A stretch of DNA of 64,000 nucleotides from positions 219,501 through 283,500 of the forward strand of contig CM022674.1 in assembly GCA_012295275.1 (NCBI GenBank). Reading direction: 5' to 3'. The notes beneath the pieces are model-generated. The model saw only the letters and a list, made by a program, of their open reading frames with translations, did not search any database and had not been told where the DNA came from. Positions within the stretch are counted from its first letter, which is position 1. Every line of letters begins with the position of its first letter. The position numbers and the translations under genes are program-made. Shown one piece after another: positions 32,783-46,199 of this stretch. The DNA comes from Chrysomallon squamiferum. Its lineage: Eukaryota > Mollusca > Gastropoda > Neomphalida > Peltospiridae.

Positions 32783-34267
32783 CTATTTTCTCAAAACTGC
32801 TCTGACTTTAAACGGCTTCGGCGACTGCGTGAAACCAAGAATCGGCTCCATAGACGGCAGAGGACTCCCTTCTGGTTTGATGAATTCAAATTTCTGAATC
32901 ATATTCGAGACGAACAAAAACAATTCCATCCTCGCCAGGGGTTCGCCAATACAATTTCTTGGACCAAACATGAACGGGATGAGTTCTTCTCTGTTGACCA
33001 GGTGTCCATTTTCATCGAGAAAACGTTCCGGTCTGAAATTTTCCGGATCGCCCCAGATTTCTGGATCTGAGAGAACGGAATCGATGACCGGATACACAAC
33101 TGCATTGTGGGGAATTCTGTAACCATTCCAGTAAATGTCATTCTGAACACCACGGTAAAGACTTAAAGGCACAAGATCGCCAAGTCGTAAGGTTTCCAAA
33201 ATAGTTGCTTCGATGTAGGTCAATTCTGTTTTGTCTTGGAGTGTTATCAATCGATCGCATCCAATCTTCTTCTGAATTTCAGAAAAACATTTCTTCTGTA
33301 TTTCAGGATGATGCTGAAAAAACACGAGCAGCCATCGAAGTGTCGTCGCCGTTGTTTCCGTCCCTGCAGCGAAAAGATTCCAAATTGAAAGTCGCAGGTT
33401 TTCTCTGTCAATGCCGGTGTTTATCTCCCCTCGTTTTGCCTTCGCTTTCATTTCTTTTATGTAAGCACTGATGAAATCTGTAATGTTGTTCTCGTCATAC
33501 TGGGCCAGGTGTTTTTCTAGTGACTTATCCGCTAAATCTTGTATCAATAAATCAATGTCTTTTTTTCGACGAAGCAATCCAAACAGATCCCCAGGAAGAT
33601 AATGGAGAAATGGAAACAGAGAAAGAGCAATGGGTAGTGAAGCCGTTTGTTCCATTACTTTAATAAACTGAACAAATTCCGGATCATCAAACTCAAATCG
33701 TCTGCCAAAAACAATGGAACTAATAACGTTAGAAACAGAAGTGCAGATAAGTTGACGAAAATTTGTTGCCTCACCTTTTGTTTTTCTTAACTGTTCAAGA
33801 AAAGCGCTGATTTCTTCTTGAATTTTTCCTTCCAGAATATTTTTTCCCATTCCCAGGTTTTTCAAGGTCGTGAGTGCAAAATGCCTCTGTTCTCTCCAAA
33901 CGTCACCGCTAGAACCTATGATTCCTTTACCATTAGAAAGCAGCTTGACAGTCAAAATGTTTGGCCTGTTTGAGAAAAGATCACCTTTTTTCACGAAAAC
34001 GTCTTTCATATTTTTAAACCCATTGACAGCAATGACCAGCTGAGTTCCGATGTAAACGCTGAAAATGTCGCCGTATTTCTTCCTCAGTTTTCTAAAAGAC
34101 TTCACGGGGTTCGTGCCCACTTGAAGAAGGTTTCCAAGGACAGGCAGGGTAAACCACGGTCCCGGGGGTAGATCTTTTGGTCGGGTAAGAAACAAACGGG
34201 TCGTGAACGTTACTACTAGAAACACAAGAACTACTGACAAATTATCTAGTAAAATTTCAAATATCAT
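32783..34267 (-). CDS. Cytochrome P450, CYP2 clan, intronless (gene 4)
   Basis: A 494-residue intronless microsomal P450 with LPPGPW, WREQR, AGTETT, ETLR, FRPERF and FMFGPRNCIG with the ligand cysteine at 439. It is the most divergent member in the middle (residues ~150-250: EEISAF, TNFRQL, VFGRRFEF, LLRRKKDIDLLIQDL), yet almost identical to the others before residue ~100 and after ~390. The anchor, leader and TATA box match gene 2. Changes cluster where substrate-recognition sites 2-5 lie in CYP2 enzymes, suggesting a different substrate range. No disabling mutation is visible. Confidence 0.95.
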   Translation of the reverse strand: MIFEILLDNLSVVLVFLVVTFTTRLFLTRPKDLPPGPWFTLPVLGNLLQVGTNPVKSFRKLRKKYGDIFSVYIGTQLVIAVNGFKNMKDVFVKKGDLFSNRPNILTVKLLSNGKGIIGSSGDVWREQRHFALTTLKNLGMGKNILEGKIQEEISAFLEQLRKTKGEATNFRQLICTSVSNVISSIVFGRRFEFDDPEFVQFIKVMEQTASLPIALSLFPFLHYLPGDLFGLLRRKKDIDLLIQDLADKSLEKHLAQYDENNITDFISAYIKEMKAKAKRGEINTGIDRENLRLSIWNLFAAGTETTATTLRWLLVFFQHHPEIQKKCFSEIQKKIGCDRLITLQDKTELTYIEATILETLRLGDLVPLSLYRGVQNDIYWNGYRIPHNAVVYPVIDSVLSDPEIWGDPENFRPERFLDENGHLVNREELIPFMFGPRNCIGEPLARMELFLFVSNMIQKFEFIKPEGSPLPSMEPILGFTQSPKPFKVRAVLRK

Positions 34268-35480
34268 TTTCTTTTCTTCTCAAATATATATTTGTGTAGC
34301 AATAATTAAAATTCCCTCTGTTTTCCTTCCTTACTTTGTCTTCCGTTCCGTACTGTGTTGTCTAAAGTAGGCATGTTTATATAGTCGCTAGAATCAGCTG
34401 GCTACGTAAACATACTCAACCTTCGTGACCTACTCGCTGTAAACATTCAGTCTTTGCACTGGGACTGTCAACGTTGTAACAGGATAACAAAATATATTCG
34501 TAAACAATACATTTATATGAATGACTAAACACGCACACAGTATATTATACTGGTATCTAAGTACACAAATAATAACAAGCATCATCTATTAAATACATTA
34601 ATAATTCATACATATGATCCAAAAAAAAAAAAAAAAAAAAAAGACAAAAGAACAATATCAAACAAACATTATATGCATTGCATATTGTAATTAGCAATTA
34701 TCAAATAAAATACAAAAAAAAAATAATACATACATATATATATATATATATAACGTAAAATAAAATAAAAATAGGAAAATTGTAACATAAGTATACAGCA
34801 AATATTTCGTTTTATTTCTGTATTAAATGATAAAAAAGAAAGAAATAAAAGAAAAGAACAAAAAAATACTCAGTATGCTAATGATTAAAAAATAACGTGC
34901 TAGGATAAAGCTAATATTTGATTGTTTTAGCTACTACGTCTGCTGTTTACGGTTCTGTACTACTGTGTACTACTACTATACCAACGACTGCTATTATTAC
35001 TACTGCACTTCTACTACTAAAGTTAACACTAATATTATTCCTACTATTTCTACTACTGTTTATACTACAATAGTGCCTTTACTGCTGCTACAGATACGAA
35101 TAGTATCACTACTAAGTTATAATATATGCTTCATGTGAAATGATTGTTTTTCTCATTCTCTTTTGGTTTTATTTTATTCATCTACTCTCTGAAATTAGAT
35201 AGTAGGAACTTTGGAGTACGTACTACTACTGCCACTACTACTACTGCCACTACTACTACTGCCACTACTACTACTTACTACTTGTACAACAGCACTATTT
35301 AGACTACGCTACTACTGTTACTACTGCTATCATTACGAATATTACTACTACTACACTGACTAATATTTTACAACTGTTTCATATTATAGAATCGCTTCTC
35401 TCATATTCTTCTTTTGTTCATCTGCTCTTAATACCTTTATTGAACCCTGAATAAACAGAAATCATATACTACTTGTGCTG
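34268..35480. repeat. Segmental duplication upstream of gene 4 (paired with 24224-25340)
   Basis: Direct homologue of the gene 2 upstream region, including leader, TATA box, AAACAATACATTTATATGAA-like block, degenerate trinucleotide arrays and the TTCATCTGCTCTTA block. Confidence 0.8.
34376..34383 (-). promoter_or_regulatory. TATA box of P450 gene 4
   Basis: TATATAAA on the minus strand, 109 bases above the ATG, at the place equivalent to the box of gene 2. Confidence 0.55.
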
Positions 35481-35504
35481 CTCACAGAATTGTGCTACTG
35501 CTCT

Positions 35505-36110
35505 ACGGGGACAGGATCCTCAGACAATGGCCTGCTGACAGCTTATAAACAGACTTCTGAGAATAAATCTTTCTTGATGATGTTCTGCATAGATTTCTAC
35601 GCATCCTCGATTTCGAAAATTTAAGTTTTATTAAACACAAGCATCTTCAGTATTCTTATGAAAAAAGTTTAAAATTTGCCTTACAAAGTCATCTAACTAG
35701 GCTTAGCAGGTGAGCTACTTTTTAAAAACACATATGTTTTCAACAGTTCATTTATTTAACTTTATTTCTGCCAAATGTCATGGAAATCTAATGTTGTGAA
35801 CATGGTGTGTTCGGTTGAGAACCATGTTGACCGCAGTTCTTTGTTATGGCAATGGACGTTGCTGTTTGAGGGAAAGAGGTCACGTCAATCAAAAGCAGCC
35901 CTCTGATTGGTCGAGAGCGTGTGTTTAACTTATTATAAACTACATGAAGTCTTTTGTTTATATTCTAATTCTGTTCTCAGCAATTTTTCAGTTTTTGTTA
36001 TGACTCCTTTGGCTTCAACTAAATGAAAAATAGTACACTTCTTTTTTATACTTTATTAAGGAGATATAGGCATTTGTGTCAGTTTATTTAACTCTTGATC
36101 ACAGTGTGTG
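35505..36110. repeat. Segmental duplication module M2, copy 2 (inverted)
   Basis: Reverse complement of 20395-21045. Here M2 lies on the left of M1, whereas reversing the whole block would predict the opposite order. Confidence 0.85.
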
Positions 36111-36289
36111 GCAATGGACATAATAAAACAACAGGAAAAAAATTGGTACATTTTGCAGCATCTGAAATTGCTATAACTCCTTCAGTTTTCAAGATATTTC
36201 AAAAAAATGTTGTATCTCCTTTTGTTTGTTTCTGAAGGGTGTATCCAGTGAAACAGGCTGTCGTAGAGTTGAACGTACCGAACTTGAAC

Positions 36290-36741
36290 AGACGAAACAG
36301 ACACCATCTTGTGTCTGTGTCCTGTCATGTAATATTGTCGCCAACCTTCTTCAGCCAGAATTAAAAGAACTCAAGTATCCCACAACGTTAAACATGCCGA
36401 GATTTTAGATCACCTGATCAGCTGACCTAGATACAGGACGTTAGCATGTTACATTTAAGACATTGTTTGGAGATTCACGTTTTTATGTTAACTCGTGATC
36501 TATTTTCATATCCAACTGCGCAGTTTGGTATTATTCACATCACGATGACACGGTAGTGAAGTGCTGAATCACGCTGTTTGAGAATGACTTCAGTTTTGTG
36601 TTTTGTTAAAGTCAGTGTTAAAATACAAGTTGCCTCGCACCAAGGCATGAAAGGAATAGCTAAAGTCATTTAGTTTTCACAAGCTCGTAACTATACTGTG
36701 TCCAAAAACCTTATAAAAATTACGTTTATTTACATAATAAT

Positions 36742-36795
<54 letters not shown>

Positions 36796-37142
36796 TGAAC
36801 AGCTTTGTACAACTGAGAGTCGCTAAACAAAAATCCTGCTCTTTTCAGGCGTTTTGGGGTTTTGTTTTTCATTGTTTCGTGTTTTAAAATTTTATTACTT
36901 TTTTTTAACTGTTGTTTTGTTTTTTGTTTTTTAATTTTTTTTTATACTCAACTCGCGTGACATAATACAGACCTCGATTTAAGTATCACGTGATTATGCA
37001 AATGTAGCGCACGATGTTACCACGTGTAGCAAGTGGTTCTTTTGATGCAGAATATTTTTCTTTAAAATATGAGTTTTCAGTTTTATTATAGCTGTTTAGT
37101 AAATCAATGCTATATAAATATGTATATCTCTATCTTTATATA

Positions 37143-37177
<35 letters not shown>

Positions 37178-37290
37178 CAGAAAAAAAAGTCACTCGTAGA
37201 TTCAGAATTATTCATGAACACGCCTACAGATCTCTCTACATTAGTTTTGTACAATCCTCATAAATTTTTAATTCTAATATTGAGATTATG
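36290..37290. repeat. Segmental duplication module M1, copy 3
   Basis: Direct homologue of 25400-26720 and inverse of 21690-22445. It carries (AAT)n at 36735-36793 and (GT)n at 37145-37176. In copy 2 module M1 is followed at once by the 3' end of a P450 (gene 3); here no P450 follows. Confidence 0.85.
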
Positions 37291-37727
37291 CAAATACAGC
37301 TCACGATATTATCACGTATAGTCGTGTTGTTCTTTTACATATATATATGAGCGTGCATACATCTGTGAAATGTTGAAGAGTACTCATGTATGTATGTATC
37401 AGTGTGTGTCGCTGTGTAGATGTGTATTATGATGCAGTTATGGGATCTGTTTAAAGCAGCTGTACATTTTTCTGTTTTAGCAGAGTGAATACCATTAACA
37501 GCGAGTGCTATAATAAACGTCAGGTTTACGCATATTTATTACATATTAATAATTTATACGACGATAAAAACAGAAAAAATATGTATGTATGTATGTTTGT
37601 CTGTATGCGCGCACACATAATTCTACCTATATATCAGTGAAACAATGACAGGCTACTGACATGTTTTACAACTGCTTTTACTGAGAGAATACCATCTTCT
37701 GTGTGTGTATCTGTGTATACCTACCTA

Positions 37728-38727
37728 CACACGTACCTACCTACCTACCTACCTATACATACCTACACACATACCTACCTACCTACCTACCTACCTACAC
37801 ACGTACCTACCTATCTACCTACCTACCTACCTACCTATACATACCTACACACATAACCTACCTACACACCTACACGTACCTACCTACCTATACATACCTA
37901 CACACATACCTACCTACCTACCTACATATACCTACCTACCTACCTTCCTACCTACCTATACATATACCCTACACACATACCTACCTACATATACATACCT
38001 ACACACATACCTACCTACCTACATATACATACCGTCACACATACCTACCTACCTACCTACATATACATACCTACACACATACCTACCTAACTACCTACAT
38101 ATATATACCTACACACATACATACCTACCTACCTACATATACATACCTACACACATACATACGAACATATCTACATATATACCTACCTACCTACCTACAC
38201 ATACATACATACGTACGTACATACCTATATATATATACCTACCTACCTACATATACATACATACATACGTACGTACATACCTACATATATACCTACCTAC
38301 ACACACACACACATACATACATACATACATACATACATACATACACACACATACATACATATATACATACATTCATACACACACACACATACATACACAC
38401 ACATACATATATACACACACATACATACATACATAAATACACACACATACATACATACATACATACATACACACACATACATACATACATACATACACAT
38501 ACATACATACACACACATACATACATACATACATATACATAATACATACATACATACATACATTCATACACACACACATACATACATACATACACACACA
38601 CATATATACACACACACATACATACATACATAAATACACACACACACATACATACATACATACATACATTCATACACACACATACATACATACATACATA
38701 CACATACATACACACACATACATACAT

Positions 38728-38758
<31 letters not shown>

Positions 38759-38905
38759 TACATACATACATATATACATACATACATACACATACATACA
38801 CACACACACATACATACATACATACATACATATATACATACACATACAGACACATACATACATACATACATACATACATACATACATACATACATCCATA
38901 GATAC
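37728..38905. repeat. 1.2-kb tetranucleotide block, (CCTA)n changing to (CATA)n
   Basis: About 580 bases of CTAC/CCTA units mixed with CATA and ACAC, then about 600 bases of (CATA)n with ACAC interruptions. Open frames of up to 279 codons (Thr-Tyr-Leu-Pro, or Met-Tyr-Val-Cys on the other strand) exist only because the period avoids stop codons. Confidence 0.97.
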
Positions 38906-39120
38906 ACACACAGAGATACCAGTAAAACATGGAAAAGACAGGGAGACAACTCGTGGTTTTGCCACTACTTATACTGAAAGATTACGGTTCTCTAGGCCAC
39001 TGACAACGAATGAAATGATAAACGTAAGGTGCTGCAGTATGTACAAACATACTAATTATATGTGAAGTTTATTTTATTACATAACTTTGACAACATCACT
39101 GAAGCTGTGAATTTTTTCAA

Positions 39121-39354
39121 ATGATTTTAGAAATTCTTCTAGAAAATTGTTCAGTGGTGCTAGTAGTTATGACAATGATGCTGGGAACTAGATTATTTTT
39201 TATGCGATCAAGAGATCTACTACCCCCGGGACCGTGGTTGACCCTGCCTGTCCTTGGAAACCTTCTTCAAGTGGGCACGAACCCCGTGAAGTCTTTTAGA
39301 CAACTGAGGAAGAAAAACCCTTCGTTTACCCAGAGATCGGAGACCAATCAGTAA
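39121..39354 (+). pseudogene. Truncated P450 (gene 5 fragment)
   Basis: The first ~66 residues match gene 1 (anchor, RDLLPPGPW hinge, LGNLLQVGTNPVKSF). After LRKK the sequence breaks to an unrelated dozen residues and a stop. From the hinge onward the DNA is almost identical to gene 1 until the break, so the truncation or a gene-conversion patch is recent. No P450 body follows. It lies 215 bases beyond the tetranucleotide block. The product would be an anchor peptide without catalytic domain, so I call it a pseudogene. Confidence 0.9.
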
Positions 39355-40207
39355 CTGTGACTCGTAAAACACTGAGACAAATGCAGAAAATGCCTCATAC
39401 CGAAATTGACGATGTGTTTTTGTTGATTTTTTATTTTTTATTTTTTTTTATACAAAGATTTTATTTTTGAAAAAAACCCCAATATATATATAAATCCCTA
39501 TTCCGATAGCAAAATTAGCCACTGAATTTCGAAATACTCTCTCTTGCCTGGTAAAGACGAGAAAACGAAAATTAAATCATAAAAAGTTATGATTACTGAA
39601 AAAGATGCTAAGCGGACCCCAGACGCTTCGCCCAATTATTGTTCCAAATGTTTTTGCCTTATTTCAAAAAAAGTATAGTTTTTCTACACGTGGTAGCCAC
39701 AAGTTATTATTATCATTTTTTTTTTTTTTTTTTTAAAACACCTGTTTAATGTTCATACCACGTGAAATCCATGTGTTATTTTTCTTTTTGAACAAAGATT
39801 TTGAATTCTGTCCATTGTGCTTGATATTTGGTTTTTCTGTCCGTTTTACTTTATGTTTACGTACCGTCCTGTAATGGAAATCTGTCCGTTTCATATCTGA
39901 CATTTGTATTGTGTTCGTTTGATATTTGGATTATAGGTTTTTAAAAACCGTTGAGGAGAATAAATATTAAATTCATTGCTGTTGTTTGACTGGTGTAAAT
40001 TAACTACAGTGGCTGAGTCAAATAAATGCCGGCAGATTCGTCAGGCTGTTCATTAAATGTTTCTGAATTCCCGCTTAGTCTTGCATTTTGGATTGAAATA
40101 TTGCTTCTTTTTGTTCTGGACACAGATGAGCACGTTAGATATAGAGGATCAGATTTTCTTAGTACTCACTCTGTGCTCGTTCCTAATCTAACCTTGTTCG
40201 ACTATTC

Positions 40208-40243
<36 letters not shown>

Positions 40244-40501
40244 ACGGAAATATATATATACGGAGCACAGAGAAATTATAAATCACTGATCAATAAAAAT
40301 TAGAAACAATTCAGCTAATGTCGTTATGATTACGTTGACTGATACAAAAACCTATACTGGCTGAGTCCACAATCGAGCGGTTTAATAATTAACACGTTCC
40401 AACAATGTGTAATGAGTCAGAATAAATACCAATATGCTTTTAGTAATTTCTGAAAAAAGTATCAGTTTTTTAAACATGATAATAATAAGATTAGAAACCG
40501 C

Positions 40502-40554
<53 letters not shown>

Positions 40555-40583
40555 TAGTAATAATATAATAATTATTATTATTA
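39355..40583. other. Gene-free sequence after the P450 fragment
   Basis: T-rich and unique-looking DNA with (ATT)n at 40210-40240 and (AAT)n at 40504-40551. No P450 remnant or other coding sequence was recognised. Confidence 0.6.
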
Positions 40584-40895
40584 CAGGGGTCCTCAACCTA
40601 CATCGTCCTCGACCTGAACCGTTTCGACTTTACGGCGGTAATCCCATAAATAACTTCAAAAATAAATTTCGACTTGAAGCAGCGCGACATAAAATCCAAA
40701 CGTCGCGGGCGACGTAAGTTTTCGAGCGCGACTGGAGAATGCGTCGTCACGCGACGTTTGTTTGCGAGCGCGACTGGAGAATGCGTCGTAACGCGACGTT
40801 TGTTTGCGAGCGCGACTGGAGAATGCGTCGTAACGCGACGTTTGTTTGCGAGCGCGACTGGAGAATGCGTCGTAACGCGACGTTTGTTTGGGAGA
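40584..40895 (+). mobile_element. hAT-like terminus followed by CpG-rich repeats
   Basis: CAGGGGTCCTCAACCTACAT has the form of a hAT superfamily terminal inverted repeat (CAGGGGTCC/TCAACCT). The CpG-rich 42-bp minisatellite follows. I did not find the opposite terminus in the following 2 kb, so extent and class are uncertain; it may be a partial non-autonomous copy. Confidence 0.45.
40723..40890 (+). repeat. 42-bp CpG-rich minisatellite, four copies
   Basis: Units begin at 40723, 40765, 40807 and 40849 (CGAGCGCGACTGGAGAATGC then GTCGTAACGCGACGTTTGTTTG). Each has seven or so CpGs and an imperfect palindrome CGTCGTAACGCGACG. The only difference seen in the first three is one C/T in unit 1. Confidence 0.9.
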
Positions 40896-41184
40896 GGTAG
40901 CGTCGCTTGGGTCGTAGCACACGCGCTTTGTGCACCGCGTTCTTTGTTGTTGTTGTTTTTTATTACTGTTTCAGTTTAGTCATTCTTGTGTACTATAATA
41001 GTGTTCTAACTTTCATTTTCCTACGTCGTAGCTCTATTTCTTGATATATATTTACACACGACTTTAGGATGTTTCAGGTTAGGTAAGTGAAATAGGCTAT
41101 GTTAATTCCGACTTGCATCGAAAATCGCCTTACTTCAGTTCATAGGAACAGATCTCCGACGTAACTTCTGGAACCCATGTGTTG

Positions 41185-41185
<1 letters not shown>

Positions 41186-41273
<88 letters not shown>

Positions 41274-41275
41274 GT
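41186..41275. repeat. (ATT)n microsatellite
   Basis: About 30 ATT units; poly-Asn, Ile and Leu frames are artefacts. Confidence 0.95.
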
Positions 41276-42842
<1,567 letters not shown>

Positions 42843-43059
42843 GATCTCTGTCGCTCTCATTCTGATTGTCTTTATCTTTCTCTTTCTGTCAGTTTATTCA
42901 ACACACAAAGATTCACGCATAATCACACACAGATATTAAAAAGGGGAAATTACACAGCAACACTAAACATGAACAAAGAAGGCATCATAGCTGCACCCTG
43001 GCTAACACTACTCCTTCCATGTTTATTTGTAACATAATCTTCACGCCATCTTGTTTGGG

Positions 43060-43478
43060 TGGAGGGTTTTTTATGAAAAAAAAAAAAAAAAAAAAAGGTT
43101 TGTAATTTCTTCTGCCTTGTCTGTTGATATTAACTATCTGTTTCAGATTTTCGTGAAACAGCGGAAACTTTTACACTAGCTGAATAATTGTTCCGCCATA
43201 TTAATCTCCGACATGGTCAAAAGTAACTGGAAGCTGAAGTATTATTTTAACACAGACAGCGTGTTCTGTTCTCAGACATATCCAGTATCCTTCATGTGCA
43301 AATCCTGGTCTTATGTAGATATACACATCACATGTATTATGGTTCATGAAGTAAAATATTCTTATTTTTTCTTTCCTATTTTAAATTTGCAACTGGTTTT
43401 AATTTATAAAAGTTTTGTTATATTAGTTTATGTTTTTGTTAATTTGTTTTCTTTACTTTTTTTAACCTGCAAGAATAA

Positions 43479-43509
<31 letters not shown>

Positions 43510-44155
43510 ACTGTTTATGATTAATGAACTAAAAACTGCTTTGTTTTCTTGACTTTCTTTTATTTATTTATTTTTTCTTTTTTGTTCCAGTGTAAAACTT
43601 GAATTCACTTGAGGATAATTATATGGGGGAAAATTTTCAGCTTATAAAATTGAAACGAGTATTTTTCCCCCCTTTTTCCCTTTCATTTTAAACACTTTTT
43701 TCTTTTCTTTTCTTGTTTTCTTTCTTTCTCTATATGTTTATTTGCTTCTTTTTTTTCTAACTTTACTGCATGTAAATATTTCAATATAATGATAGAAAAA
43801 TTACTGTTGTCTTCTAGCCTAAGAAGGTTTGTTAGATTTTAAAGAAGTTTTAAACCAAATGAATAAAATACATGTTATCTTTTTATTATTTGTTTTATTC
43901 CTTTTGTTTTTATGTTCATTCGTTGTTCCCTCTTTCCTTCATAGTAATTCTTTTTTTTTCAAAACTGCGCCTTACTTTCATTCTTTCTTTTTCTCACTGA
44001 TTTTTCTTTCATTCTTCTTTCTTATCTTTCAATTTTTCTTCCACATTTTCTCTTCTATTTTTCATTCTTCTTTCTTACAATCTTTCTTTCCTCCTTTCGA
44101 CAATACGTCTTTCCTTCTTTCTTTTATGTTCTATTTTCTCTTTCTTTATTAATAA
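43060..44155. other. T-rich low-complexity stretch
   Basis: Poly-T and TTTC/TTCTT-rich sequence. Long Phe-Ser-Leu frames are artefacts. No gene supported. Confidence 0.7.
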
Positions 44156-44364
44156 TTAAGATTTTCCGGTCAGTTACGTTATCAATACTGGAACACACTG
44201 CAAACTGTTTTTCTGTCAACTGTTTGAAGACAGATGCCAAGCTGCGCTGGCGGCCACAGATACTTTAATTGTCAACCCGTAATTAATAAACTCACTGACA
44301 TGAAACCAAATTCAAGTGTTTAAATACTCTACAACAGGCGCATCTGTCCGACCTAGGGGTACAC

Positions 44365-44440
44365 AAGTCACGTGACGAAGTTCAAAGTTCAACCCGCACG
44401 TGCTGGACGTGGTTTCTTCAACAATGCCGAACACGTGGTA
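44365..44440. promoter_or_regulatory. Possible enhancer: three CACGTG boxes and a DR1 nuclear-receptor site
   Basis: TCACGTGA at 44368-44375, AGTTCAAAGTTCA (perfect direct repeat spaced by one, the HNF4/RXR type) at 44379-44391, and CACGTG at 44397-44402 and 44432-44437. All lie within 70 bases. Motifs are seen; function and target gene are inferred. Confidence 0.4.
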
Positions 44441-44971
44441 TTGACATGACCCATCGCAGTTCGATCTATTCGTATTACTCGTGTATCTGTTTCCGAAACA
44501 AATATTATGTCGTTTGCATTAATTTAACTGGGTTTTAATTAAATTACAATTCATTTTCGTTTGTTTCTGGATTAGGGCCTCTTATTCTGTTTTTTTTTCT
44601 CCTCCTTTTATTCACTTACTTATTTAATTAATTAATATGAAAATGTAACGTGAGGCTTAAAGCTGTGATAACCACACTGTTGTGCTCGAGCAAACGGGAT
44701 CAGTCCTCCTTGGGTCTCCTATAAGAATATTATACCATTCTAAACAGTACTTTGTAAACATTCACAACAGTTGTCATCTGCTAGTTTCTGTTTTCATGGA
44801 TGTCTCAAAATAGATAGATAGATAGATAGATTGACAGACATACAGAGAGATTAAGAAGACAAACCAGACAAATGTGTATATATATATATAGAAAGGAATT
44901 ATATATACGCAATGAAAAGATTGTTAGACAGACCTATCGATAGAAAGCACATATATATATATTCATTCACA

Positions 44972-44983
44972 CACACACACACA

Positions 44984-45060
<77 letters not shown>
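44972..45060. repeat. (AC)n microsatellite
   Basis: About 44 AC units with one CTC interruption near 44984. Confidence 0.95.
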
Positions 45061-45063
<3 letters not shown>

Positions 45064-45690
45064 ACCAGACAGACATCCAAGCAATAATGATTACTCACAC
45101 GACAACTGGAATTATAAAATCTTTTACTCTCACTTTACTAACCTTCGTTCAAAACTTGCAATCGATCTAACATTGTCCGCGGGTTTCAGATAATACACAA
45201 TTCGGATTCGATTCGTTTCGTTTATTTCTAACGCGGAACCGATCGTGCTTTTTCATTTCCGTTCTGCCACTTGCAAAGAGCCGCACTTTTTCATTATTTC
45301 GTTTCAGTTCGTATTCTGGACATGATTTGAATGATTATCCTAAGATAATAGTCGTCTTTACTATGATTTCCATTTTATGTCTGAAAGAATAATATTAATT
45401 CTTTTAAGGATATGGTTTAGAGACCTTTTTTGATCATACGATGATGTCAGAATAAAGAGAAATATTAGTTTCCATTTCTGTTAATATTTTAGAACTGAAA
45501 AAAAAAAAAAAAAAATGTGAAAGAAACAAAATCAGAAGCAAACAAACAAACAAACAAATAAATAAATAAATAAATAAAATGTGAGAAACAAGAACAAACT
45601 GAAATTTGTTGAAATTAGACTCGGTTAATGATGGATGATTTATTAGCTGAAAAATTTTAATTGCATATTAATAGAAAACAGATGGATATG

Positions 45691-45850
<160 letters not shown>

Positions 45851-46199
45851 TGAACACTGATACACACATGTACATTTATCTACTTATCCAAGGAAAATCT
45901 AAAACCAAAATACAATATCAATAATTGTTTTTGCATAACTTCGTATCACTTCGCGTTCTCTCGTCAAACGAAAATGTACGAGTGATTCCGATCAGCTTAC
46001 TTTTCTATCCATTTCCTTTTGGTCATTTTCTAATTGACGTATCCAGTAATCAATACACACACTAATTAATTTACCACGGTCAAATACTCAGTTACCCTGC
46101 TAAGCATGAAAATAAAAAAACTAAAAAAACTTTTACATTCATATTTGTACTTTATAGTTTTTATTTTCTTATAACTATAACATCCGATATTGAATTATT

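Noticed and set aside
37703-38965. Open frames of up to 279 codons rich in Thr-Tyr-Leu-Pro or Met-Tyr-Val-Cys
   Set aside because: They come from stop-free tetranucleotide repeats, open in several frames and both strands.
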